Source of the DNA: Mrakia gelida | Lineage: Eukaryota; Basidiomycota; Tremellomycetes; Cystofilobasidiales; Mrakiaceae | Direction: 5' to 3' | Assembly: GCA_024345305.1 (NCBI GenBank) | Contig: BRON01000011.1 | Coordinates: 310,001 to 374,000, forward strand | DNA: 64,000 bases | Position numbers and translations under genes: made by a program | In this document: piece after piece, positions 32,409 to 42,966 of the stretch | Numbering within the stretch: position 1 is the first letter of the stretch | Layout: each line of letters opens with the position of its first letter | Notes under the pieces: generated by a model | Databases searched by the model: none | Told to the model about the DNA's origin: nothing | What the model saw: only the letters and a program-made list of their open reading frames with translations

Positions 32409-35400
32409 TTAAAGCTTCGCTGACGCCGAAGCCTCAGCGGCCTTCGCGATCTCAGCCCTCTCCATCATCCCTCGAACCTCTCCACAAGCCCAGACGATGT
32501 TGTCCTTGAGCTCCTTTCCTCGCATGTGCTTCTGGGAGGTGATGACCCAACGGAGGTAGGAGTCGTGGACCGAGTAGCCGAGTCCGTAACCATCGTCGAC
32601 GACTGAACGGGGCAAACGAGAGCAAGAGAGAGGTCAGCGTCGAGCGAAGGGAGACGAAACGAAACGAGAGCTCGAACGAGGACGAACCTTCTCCGTAACC
32701 CCACCCGTCGATGTACTCGGATCCAAGCTGAGATGTGCTCATCTCCCAATGGCTGGTTTGGGAGAAGGCAGGGTCCTTGAAGAACTCGGGAAGCTCCTCG
32801 TTGTCCTTCAGCACCTTCTTGAGTCCGAAGAGATGACGATCCACTCCCTGACCGTTCGAAGCTTTGGCAGCGTACTCGAGATGACGGGTGACGGCCTTTC
32901 GGAAGAGCTCGACTCGTTTGGTGTCCTACGGAATGAAAAAAGAAGAAGAGAATGAGAGTCAGTCTCGAGCGAAGGGAGAGGGGAGTGTCGAGGAGGGTCG
33001 AGCGAAACGAAGCGAGGAGACTCACGTTCTCTCCCTCCCTGAGCATGCTCTCGATCCAGTCCTTAGCCTCCTGACTCGAAGATCGGATGACCTCGGTTCG
33101 TCCCTCCTTGAACTTCCGGGTCTGAGCGGACTCGTAGCACACACCCATTCGACTGGGAAGGGAGAAAGGGAGAAGACCGAGGTCGAGGTCAGCGGTTAGT
33201 TCGACGCGTCGAGCGAACGAGGAAGAGAAGTCGGGAACTCACCCCTCCATGTTGAAGAAAGCGAGATGCATCACGAGCTGAGCCCAAGCGTCGGGAGAGC
33301 ACTTGTAGTGCTTGATGAGATCCTTTCCGTAGCCTCCGTATTGAAGAGCCTGTCGTCGAAAGAAAGAAGATCGCGTCCGTTAGCTTCAGCCCGCTCAAAC
33401 CCGACGAGGAAAGCGAAGGAAAGATCGAGCTCACCTCCAGGTTGTGTCGTCCCATAACCTCCCAGTGAGCCTTCGCAGCAGCCTCAACCGAAGCCTTAGC
33501 CTTGTCGTCGAGGACCCATTGCAGCTCGACGGGAGCAGCTCCCTTCTTGCCTGACTCTCCGACGAGATCGACCTTGCCCTTCTCGAGCGAGGCGATGATG
33601 AACTCGTTGAGACGAAGAGTAGGAGTTCCGTCGAGGAGGGAGTGCTCTCCGTTGAATCCAGAGCGACCGGAGGGAAGGACGATCACTGGATAAGGAAAGA
33701 CAAAGTCGAAGGTCAGCTCGAGAGCCCACGCAAGACGAACGCGTCGAGAAGGGCGAGCGAGCAGGGAACTCACGCTGGTGCTTATCGAACCACCTGTTAA
33801 CTCCTCCCTCTCCGACCCAAAGTCGCCAACTCCGATCGTTGAGCTTGGTGTCGAGTCGACTCGACGAGGTGGGATCCGAATCGTCGAGAGCGACGACGAC
33901 GATGGCAGACTGGATGGCCTCGAGAGTCTCGGCGTTGGTCTTGGAGATGGAGATGAGGTGGTCTCGAGCCTAAGCGACGGATGGAAAGACGAGAGGGAAG
34001 AAGTCAGTTTGAAGAAGAGAGCTCAGGAAGGAAAGGAAGTTCAAGCGCACCTTCGTCCAGTTGTCTCGGTTCTCCGAGGTAAGGAGTCCAACAGCAGGTC
34101 CCTCGTCAGCTCCAACGGTGTGGATGACGTCGTTGAAGAGCCTGGAAGACGATATGAAGGTCGAGAAATCAGTACAAGCTCTTGTCGAGGAAAGGATGAG
34201 CTCGAAAGCGACTCACCGATCAATCTCCTCGACACCGAGTCCTCCAACGCGAACCTTGAAGGCTCGGTTCTTCCTCAGCACGACGACGTGATCGTTCTGA
34301 CCATTCGAGGTAGGGTACTTGATGCTGGTATCTTCGGGGATGGCGGGAATACGGGAAGCGTTGAACCTGGGGAGAAAGGAGTTGACGAACGAGTTGAAGT
34401 TCAGCCCATCGTCGCCAGCGAGCGAGAATTGAACAGAGAGAGCAAACGAAGAAGGAACTAACATGTTGACGTAGGCAGACATATCAAGAGGAGTTTGACG
34501 AACTCGCTCAGGCTCGAGTTGTTGACTGGGGATCGCAAAGAGAAGAGGAGCGAAGAGTCAGATGAAGTGACAAGAGAGCTAAGAGGAGGGAAAGGACGAG
34601 GTCATAGAACTCACGACTCTGTGAGTTGACGGAAGACCTCAAGAGCTCGAACGAGCTCAGCAGCACGACGAGACTGGGTCTTGTTTCCTCCACCCTTTCC
34701 CTTGTGGACGTAGAAGTAGTTGACTCCAGGGACGACGGGGTCTCTGGAACGAAGGGAGGAAAGGAGAGGAGGAAGAGAAGGAGGTCAGTCGGGGATTGCT
34801 CTACCGAGAAGGGATCCGAGTTGGGAGGGACGAAGCGGGTCTAGGTAGGTAGATCTTGATCTGGAGCATCGGATTCTGCCTTCTTTCGTTGAAGATGTGC
34901 AGAGATACGAGCTGGAGTGGGGAAGGCTGAGGAGGACCACCCTCGGGTGACGAGGGCCGGAGGGAGGAGATCGACTCATCCCCTTGAGCTCGCTCCGAGT
35001 TCCATCTACACCTTCCTGAGCTCTTCTGAGCTCTAGGGTGAGTGCTGGAGGTCCCATCCAAGCCCCATACAGCATCTCTGAACCTCTGAGAAGCTCCTGA
35101 ACCAGCCCGAAAGTCGCGACCAAACTCGAGTCGAGAAAAGAGGAGGAGGAGGAACGAGAGCTCACCGGTAGGCCATGTAGGCGTACGAGTTCCACCATTC
35201 TGAGAGCCAACTATCCCTTCCCTCGTCGTTCGCTCGATGCTCGAGACGAGTCTGAAGAGTCTTGGCTACTTCGGAAGACTCGAAGTCCTTGACGATGGAG
35301 GCGGATTTGGCGTACTCCTGAGGAGAGAGGTGAGGTTTGAGAGTGGTGAGGTAGAGGTCCAGCGTTTGCTTCAGAGGAGGAACGGGCAGGTGAGGGAGAT

Positions 35401-35651
35401 GGGTTTGGTAGCGAAGCATGGGAGGGAGGGATGGGTCCGACTGAGGTTCAGGAGCGGGCGTAGAAGCGGCAGCTCGTCGAAGAGCAGGCTGAGGAAGACG
35501 AGAAGGAAGGACGAATCAGCACCGGGTCAATCGCTCAAAGACAGCTCTCTTTGGGTCGATATCTACTGCTAGGGTCGGATGGGAGGCGAGAAGAACGTAC
35601 AGTTTGCGAAGCGAGAGGTCGTTTGGAGACCATGGTGAGGCGACGGAGCAT
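32409..35651 (-). CDS. CAT2: Carnitine O-acetyltransferase
   Basis: Twelve exons: 35651-35601, 35488-35166, 34743-34615, 34525-34463, 34366-34217, 34141-34051, 33969-33774, 33685-33435, 33349-33243, 33152-33026, 32925-32688, 32602-32409; 639 aa, all phases consistent. Choline/carnitine acyltransferase features: LPHLPVPPLKQTLDLYL near the N terminus, WLSEWWNSYAYMAYRDPVVPGVNYF, LPSGRSGFNGEHSLLDGTP, YGGYGKDLIKHYKCSPDAW and GYGLGYSVHDSYLRW. The enzyme moves acetyl groups between CoA and carnitine for shuttling between peroxisome, cytosol and mitochondrion. The N terminus MLRRLTMVSKRPLAS resembles a mitochondrial presequence and the C terminus ends AKL, a PTS1-type peroxisomal signal. Intron 2 (422 nt) is the longest seen in the window. 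Confidence 0.93.
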
Positions 35652-36566
35652 GGAAGTTGGAAGGGAACAAGAGGGGGAAGCTCAAGGAACGAGAGGGATG
35701 GTGGAGGTTGTGAGGGGAAACTCGTCGGCGAGAGTTGGACGAGTTCCCGGGCGAATCGACCCGAGCTGCCAGAAAACGAGTTTTATCACGAGCTTCGGAT
35801 TCAGAGAGGAGGGGCAGATTTTCTCGAAGCTGAGCGAGGATGCAGGAAGGAAAATGTTCGGAATCGAACAGAGACGAAAAAATCAAGGGGTCGCCGCGCG
35901 CTTCGAAATCTTCTCCTGATCAAGTTTCAGGTCTGTTTGTGCTCCTCGATGGAGGAAATCGATACGTGAGTGAAAGATAGGTGCGCGAGCCTCTGCGATG
36001 CGAGCCCAAGAACTCAGAGAAGCGAAGCTGGACGGTCCAGTCGAATCTTACGACGCGTCGCGAAAGCGACCGCGTCGGCGAGGTCGATCCTTTACGCCGG
36101 CTTTGTCCCAGTCGAGCCATTTCATTTTCCAGGTAGAGCAAAGACCCAACCTTGAGTCGGATCTACGACGGAAAGCAAAGGAAGCATGTTTACTCGCTGC
36201 GTAGCTTCGAGCACGACGCGTCCCACCTCTTTCCCTTTCTTTCTAGCGAGCTGGCTCCCGAGGTGACCTATAGAGGAGCAGCACACGCAACTCTGACTCC
36301 ACCTTGCTCGTCTATCCCTCTCGCACTCCAAATATCCTGTCTTCAACGTTAGGTAGGCGTCTCGATCGCAAACGAAGAGTGAAGTCTCACGTCGAGGCGA
36401 GGTTCAGAAAGACCGAGAAGAGAGAGAAAGTAGAACGTTCGATCAAAGCACATAAGTCGTAGTGCTACCCTGTCATACGTCTCCCAGTCCCTCTCCAGCG
36501 GTCCCGTCCTCGAGCGTCCAGTCACAACCACGTCGCAAGAAACGTCTCGTCGTCCCACGCCTCGAA
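35652..36566. other. Intergenic, 915 bp
   Basis: Upstream region of the carnitine acetyltransferase gene and downstream region of MYND copy d, both minus strand. GACGCGTC near 36052 and 36216. No reading frame with protein character was found on either strand. Confidence 0.5.
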
Positions 36567-37888
36567 TCACCACTCCGTCTTACAGCAGACCTTCTTGTGC
36601 TCCTTCCAGTCCTTCTTTTGGTGTTCTAGAGGATCAAAAGAAGGACGAGTCAGCTGGCTCGTTCTCGGTCGACGAGAGAGGAAGGGCAAGAAGAAGAGGG
36701 AAAGGACGCGACGGGACGAACCCTTCGAGCATTATCGAACGGTGAGGCACTGAAGAACGAGAACGAAAGACGGTCAGATCGATTTTAGGCTTGAGAGAAG
36801 ATAGAGGGCGATACTAACTCGTGAACAAGCCATCATCTCAGATCCCTCAGGGTACTCAGAGCACTTCAGACCCAGGTCGTTCCCCTCCTCATCCCACCTC
36901 GCTTCGCATCTCCACCAAATCCCAGGCATCACACCCGCCGCTTCCCTGCACGCCACGAGAAGTTGCTCAGGAGACATGGCAAGTATCTCGTTTATGCTGT
37001 TCGCTAACTCTACCCTTTCCTCGTCCGTAAGGGAGGTGCGACCGTCGAGGAGCTTGTGGAGACCGTCGAGCGTTTCGCGTCGGAGGTGGGGGACGGCGGT
37101 GAGGGAGGGGAGCTGTGTAGGCAGACAGTAAAGGAGGATGTTCCAGAAGTCGTGGAGGGTAAAGATGAGGGTGTGCTTGTCTTTGAGATGGGAGGCCTGG
37201 CAGGGATGGGCAAAAAAACAAAGGAGATGGAAATGATAAGCTCGACGCGCCAACTCTGGATGCCTTCTCTTCCTTCCTCGTGTTCGATCGAGCAAAGATC
37301 AAGGGAGACTTACGCTGGAGTGCCCCAGGGCCCCAAGAGACTCTAATAACATCTCGTACAGACGCAGTCCGTCTGCCTCGTTCTCTCGCAGGAAGCGCTG
37401 GAGGTGTCCCGAGACCGTGGGAGACGAAATACTCCCGAGCAGGGAGACGTGCAGCTCCCACCATGTTGAGGAGGGACCCTCCAGAGACCTAGGCATAATG
37501 AGGAGAGTCTGGATGAAGTTGAAGAGGTAGCTGGCGCAAAATTGGGACTGGTCGGAAGGGAAGGGAGAGAGAGGAGGTCAGTCGTTCGTTGATCTTCCGG
37601 CGTTTTCTTCTCGATGGCGAGAAGGAGCGGCAGCCGAAGCACCCACAGCAAATCCAATGAGCGTAGGAGAGGGCGCATCGAGTAACTGGACGTACTGAGA
37701 GGATGGAAAGGGCACAGGTCAGGGCGGAAAGAGGAAAGGAAGCAAGAGACGGAGGAAGGAGGGACCGAGCTCACCATCTCACGGAGTCGCTCAACCTCCT
37801 GGGGAGTCGGTTTCTTGAGATCCGGAGGTCCCGGCGAGGAAGGGAGACCCATGAGATTGGCTACCTCGTCTGGAGTAGGGATGACCAT
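36567..37888 (-). CDS. MYND-finger family copy d, premature TAA in the finger
   Basis: Exons 37888-37775, 37694-37647, 37547-37314, 37196-36819, 36749-36722, 36625-36567, in phase with the family pattern. The start MVIPTPDEVANLMGLPSSPGP, the middle domain (FIQTLLIMP, LRRETLDGLHKLLDG) and IWWRCEARWDEE are preserved. In the 28-nt exon the sequence reads CLTVR-TAA-CSK, where the other copies have CxxVRYC: the Tyr codon TAC is TAA (36732-36734). The predicted protein therefore ends at about residue 263 and loses the rest of the finger, although the downstream exon still encodes EHQKKDWKEHKKVC. Head-to-head with F-box copy d' across 184 bp. Confidence 0.7.
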
Positions 37889-38072
37889 CGAAGGGAGAGA
37901 GAAGAGGGGGGGAAGGAGGGTGGGGAAGGTCGACGTCGAACTCGACTTGAACTCGCCGAGCTCGCTTCCTCTTTTCTCCCTCTCACCGCTTCGACCTCCC
38001 GCAACACGTGTGTTTCCTACCTCATTTTCTCATCCCCATACTTCCAAGGATCACCTCGACCAACTCGCCAGC
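37889..38072. promoter_or_regulatory. Bidirectional promoter of the MYND d / F-box pair, with E-box
   Basis: 184 bp between start codons. CACGTG at 38005-38010 within AACACGTGTGTTTCCTACCTC, preceded by CTCACCGCTTCGACCTCCC, as in the other two pairs. Confidence 0.65.
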
Positions 38073-39689
38073 ATGTCGAAACATCCGTCGTTGAAGGAGG
38101 GGGAGCAACAGACGGACGGGAAGGTGAGCTTCGATCCCTCCTCCCTTCCTTTCTTCTTCTTCTCCTCCCTATTCGCGTCTCTCTCTCCCTTCCCTCCATT
38201 TTGACGCCCTGGATTGTAGCTGACTCGCCTCTCTCTCGCTTCGCGCTGCTGTCTCGTCAAGCAGGTCAACCTCGTCGCTGAGGAACACCAAATCGAACCA
38301 AATCGAACCAACTCGAGAACCTCTTCCTCCCTCCCTCGACTCCTCCTCTTCGTCCTCCATCCTCCCTCCCGTCTCCCATGATGCCTCGACCAACTTCGCA
38401 TCAGCTTCATCGACAGGAGATCCCATCGCCTCCCAGTTCGCTCATCTCTTCACCCTCCTCGGTCGCCTCTCGTCCGAGAACGAAGCTTTCAAAGCCGAGG
38501 TCAACCTCGAGCTCGCGTCCCTCAAGTCGGAGAACCAAGCCCTCAGAAGGACAGTCGAGGATCAGGATCGAGTCATTGCCGAGGTATCCAGAGCTGCAGT
38601 CCCGGACGGTCATTGGATTTGGGAGACAGAGAAGGATGAGCTCGAGAGGTCCAAAGGGAAGGACGGTCGATGGCTCTTCTCGCTGGTTCGTCTCAGCTCT
38701 TCCTCCACTGTCTGCTTCGTTCTCCAAGCTTATCAGCTCTCGTTCTGCCCATCCTACAGGAGAAGTACAAACCGAACCCTCCTCGAATCACAGCTGGACC
38801 TCCAACCTCCCTCCTCTCCCTCCCCGTCGAACTGCTCGACATGGTCCTCTCCCTCCTCCGCGAGTCCGACCTCCTTCGGCTCTGTAGAGTCTCGTTTCAA
38901 TTCCTCGAACGAGCCAGCTCGTCCGTCTACAAAGGGAAGGAACCTGTCGCTCTAAAGGCTGCCGAGGTGGTTCCATTCTTCTCCGCCAGAGTACGTTCGT
39001 TTCCCCTCCGTCGCGACGAGCCCGTCCTCGAGCTGATCGCCCTTTGCCCGCAGATCGCATCGACCCCAGCGCCTAACGAAAGGATTCGGGCCCTTCTCCT
39101 ACCCTCCTCCTTAACCCTCGACGACAACGACGACTTCGAAATCGGTCTCCTCCTTTCAACCTCTCCTCCATCCTCCCTCCCCATCGACGACATCACCGTC
39201 TTCCTCGACTCCACCGATCCCCTGGCCTGCCTACGCAAATGGGCACCCCTCCTTCGACTCCTCGACCCGACCTCAATCCAGCTCGGCGCTTACACCGACG
39301 AGGAGGACGACCAAGCGTACCAATCAAAACCAATCACCTCCTTCCCTCTCGCGTCGGTCGACGTCGCCTTCCTGGAACATTGGTCCTCCCTCGTCTCTAT
39401 CATCAGCTTCGGACCTCTCTCAGTTCCTCTCTTCGGAGATGGGACGCACCCCTTCATAGAACGGGCGCGGGATAACGTCACGGAGGGACAAACGGTGGAA
39501 ACGAGGCTGGTGTCCATCTTCTCTGACCGGCCTCGCGTCGGGAAGCTAATTGAGGAGACGGATCTGAGGGTGGTTCTCCGTCGGGAAAGGCCCTTGGACC
39601 CGATGAGGACCGATATGTATCTCTGGACAGGGCTGGTCGGGGGCGAGGAGGAGGAAGAGAGCGAAGAGGGTGAAGACGACGACGAGTGA
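38073..39689 (+). CDS. F-box family copy d', frameshifted by a 10-bp tandem duplication
   Basis: Exons 38073-38123, 38265-38685, 38760-38990, 39054-39689. Leader LKEGEQQTDGK; linker and helical block TLLGRLSSENEAFKAEVN; the F-box SLPVELLDMVLSLLRESDLLRLCRVSFQFLE follows; the C-terminal domain ends in an acidic tail. Exon 2 is 421 nt between phase-0 junctions. It reads VNLVAEEHQIEPN in frame, and after two tandem copies of AATCGAACCA (38291-38310) only the +1 frame is open and family-like. Removing one 10-bp unit restores the frame arithmetic. The downstream F-box and C-terminal exons are intact, so a shorter product from an internal start is possible. Confidence 0.65.
38291..38310 (+). repeat. 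10-bp tandem duplication causing a frameshift in F-box copy d'
   Basis: Two perfect adjacent copies of AATCGAACCA. The related copies c' and the 48-kb relic have a single equivalent of this segment. Confidence 0.8.
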
Positions 39690-39830
39690 GGGAGGTTAAA
39701 TCGATGGACTTCGCTCTCTCTCTCTCTCCCTTCCGCAAGCTCCGAACTGCAAAGAGATAGATCATCAAGACGGCACTCTACGTAAACAGTCAACAAATCG
39801 ACGAACGATCTAGCGCAGTTTCACGAAAAC

Positions 39831-42194
39831 TCAAGCGCGTCGAACGACCAACTCAACCTTCGACCCATCGTCCTCCGTATCGTACCCACCAGGCTCGTGC
39901 GATCCCATGTGCCCCGAGTTGATCGAGCCGTCCCAGGATTCTCGTCTCTGATCACGATCTCGATTCGAGCGCAAAGGAGACATCGCGACGTTGTGTCCGT
40001 CTTCGAAAGGGATTTGATCCGGCGTCTTGTCGATGGTGTAAAACGACTCGAGCTTGTTCGTCCGAGGTCGAGGTTTGCCATTATCGTGAGAGTCGACCGC
40101 CGCTGGGGATGTTGTGACAGTCTTGGTTCGGGTGCTGTGTGAGAAGGAGGGGTCTGTTCAGTTTTTCGACGGAAATGAAAGGGAGGGTTCGACGCGACGA
40201 GGACGAACTAGGTGATGGCTTTTCGAGCTTGACGAACGATGAAGGATTGACGGGTGATGAAGAAGAGGATGACGTTGACGGTTCCTGAGAGAAGAGACGG
40301 CGTCGTTGATCAGTCCGCGCAAAGGAAGAAGATGAGACGAATCGAAGCTCACCACTGCTCGAGAAAAGGATTCCGCTGGAGACGAAGGGACGAGTTCAGC
40401 TCAAGGAGTTCGAGGACGATGGACTAAGATAGACTCACGCGAAGATGAAGAAGTCTGGACGTTTCGAGGAAGAAGGTCAGTTTGAGCGCTTCGAACTGGA
40501 GCGTCGACGCGACGAGATCAACTCACCGAGAGGGACAGCGTTGTGGGCCATGACTGAGAGACGGCAGATACTGACGGGGACCACGACCACTGAGTAGAGA
40601 AGTGGATACCTGAAAAAAGAGGTCTGAGTCAGTTTTGTAAAAGAAAGAGGAGATGAAGCTGTCGAGCGGCGCGAACTTACCAAATCATCCGACGCGACAT
40701 CGCGTTGATCTTCTCTCCCAGCTCGTCCTTCACCTCGGCCGCAGGCTGGCTCTTCCCTCCCTGAGATGACCGGAAGGCTTCCTCGCGGCTGGCTTTGTTC
40801 GACATGACCTTCGAGGCTCGGACGAAGAGCATCGAGTAGCAGATCCAGGAGCAGGCGACGGAGAGAAAGATGAAGAACTGACGAGGTCAAAGATGAAATC
40901 TCGTTAGCATAGGCGCTCTCGGCACGTCAGAGGACGCGAGACACGCAGATGAGGGCTCACGTAGAGGAAGAAGAATCGCTCGACTTGGTAGTCTTTGCCT
41001 GAGGGAAAAGGAAGAGGCGTCGAACGAAGAGCGAGGCCGATAATCGATCAGCTCGCTGTCTCTTGGATCTGGTCGAAGAAAAAAACTCACCGATCCAGCA
41101 CCAAGCTCCCGAGGAGTCGTAGAAGGGCCCCTTCGAGTCCTTCTGCAGCACTAGAGGTCCGATGGTGGCCAAGACGATCTGTGAGAGCAAGCGTGAAAAA
41201 AAAATCAGCGACGAAGAACTCGACGCGTCTTTCCGCTAGGTTTCCGAAGGACAGGAGAGGACGAACCAACAAGAGCCAGGTCAAAAACATTACGACAACA
41301 CTGGCCCAAGCCGGAGGGGTGTACCGAACGAAGAGGACGAGGAAGGTGTAGACGGTGATCTCGAGCGAGAACAAAGCTCCTCCGACGTCGCCTGAACAAA
41401 CGCGAAAGAAAGTCGGGTTAGACCTCAGCAGAGCACCGAGAGAGTCAAGAGAAGACCAACCAATCTCGGTAACAGCAGCTGGGAGAAGAGAGAACCAACC
41501 AAATATCAGCGTCGGATTCAAAAAGGGAAGAGAAGACGAGACGCGACTCACACTGAAACGAGCACGCCGAGCCAGCCCAGATCTTCGCGCTGCTCGCCCA
41601 GTGCAGATTCATCACGAATCCACATCCTTGTAAGACTGTCGAACGAAGAACATCGAAGATCAGCTCGTTCGCTCTCAGAGGCCGGGCTGCTCGAAAACAG
41701 AACGACAACTCACAATCGCTGAACAACATGCAAACAAACATCCAACCCAGAGGATCCCGCACGAACTGAGAGACCCCTTTTGATATCTCGGCTGGGAAGT
41801 AGATTCTCCTGAAGGCAGGGACCTGAAGGAAAGGAGGGAAGGGAAAAAAAAGGAGAGAGCGTCGAAGGAACGTCAGCCACGAGAGCGAAAGCGACCCCTG
41901 ATGATCCTCGTTCGACCTTCAACCTGAAACGAAAGCAATTTGTTCGAGAGAGAGGACTGACGAGGAGGTAGAAGAGCAAGCAGAAGGTTGAGATGGCTGA
42001 GATGAGTCCGAAGAAACCTATGATTCTGCGGAGAGGAGCGAGGAAGGCGAGGGAAGGTCAGGTTCGACGCGAGAGGAGGACGGAGAAGGAAGGCTGAGCT
42101 CGAGTTGAACGAAAACGACTCACCCCAAGGCGAGACCTCCTTCTCCAACGAACGTGGTGATAAAGAGAGTGCTATCATAGGTGGCGACGACCAT
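39831..42194 (-). CDS. Seven-transmembrane receptor, cAMP/glucose-receptor-like GPCR
   Basis: Fourteen exons: 42194-42124, 42025-41962, 41822-41714, 41635-41552, 41478-41461, 41391-41267, 41178-41091, 40998-40961, 40877-40681, 40609-40527, 40454-40439, 40375-40353, 40284-40209, 40134-39831; 431 aa, all phases consistent. Seven hydrophobic segments: IIGFFGLISAISTFCLLFYLL, WMFVCMLFSD, a segment with FVMNLHW, ITVYTFLVLFV with WASVVVMFLTWLLL, FFIFLSVACSWICYSMLF, MIWYPLLYSVVVVPVSICR and FFIFAGILFSSSGTVNVILFFI. The extracellular-type GAWCWIG...YQVERF motif and the WYPLLY helix resemble fungal cAMP-receptor-like/Git3-type GPCRs. The cytoplasmic tail is polar. Three coding exons are only 16, 18 and 23 nt. 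The ligand and subfamily are inference. Confidence 0.72.
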
Positions 42195-42966
42195 GCTACG
42201 CTCGTGTGAGGTCGGGAAGAAGGAGAGGAGGAGAGAGAGAAGAAGGAAGGAAGGTGGGCTCGGAGCTGATCGCGAGGGTTGGGTTGATGGGCGTTCGCGA
42301 GAACAAAACGAAAGAAGGAAGAACAGGACGCAGGACAACGCGTGGCCCTGCACCGGTTATAGATGCGAGTGGCGTAGTCGAAGGGGAAGGGGAGGAATTG
42401 GTCGAGCTGAACACAAAGGAATCGAGGGAGGGAGGAGGAGCGTCCAGTGAAGTCGAGCACTTCGGCTCAGCTCAAACCGCGTCCCGGTGGGTAGAGCCTC
42501 CGATAATTTGGCCGCGCTCTCCTTGAGTGATCCGTAGTCGATAGCGGCAGAAGAAGAGGTTGGTATCCAAGGTAGAAACGTGGAGGTTCGTTTCAGATGA
42601 AAGGAAGTTCGACGTGACGGGTTGTTGGGCGTGAAGAAGTCATGATCTGTCTATTGAAAAAAAGCGTACACAATCTAGGCAATACAACTCGATCGACTTC
42701 GGAAGAGAAAGTAGAACGAGGTCAGTCTGGAGTCTTTCGACGAAGGGAGAGGGAAGGGGAGGAGGGAACGAACCTCGCGTCGATCTCGATCTCTCTGGCT
42801 CGTCTCGTCCTTCCGATCCAAGAAGGTCCAGGCTCGAGGTCCTGAAGACGACAGGTGAACAGCATTTAGTCAGAACGTCTCATCCGGGCTCTCGAGCGTT
42901 CGAATCGCCGAAATCGAAAAGGAGGACAAGCAGGGACGGGACGAACCTCGTAAACTCCCTCCCTCC
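42195..42966. other. Intergenic, 772 bp
   Basis: Promoter of the receptor gene and downstream region of the ABC1 kinase gene. On the minus strand it holds intron-like units (GTTCGT donors, TTCTGAC near 42870, CTTCAG near 42843), so the kinase transcript is probably spliced in its 3' UTR or has a longer C terminus. Confidence 0.5.
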
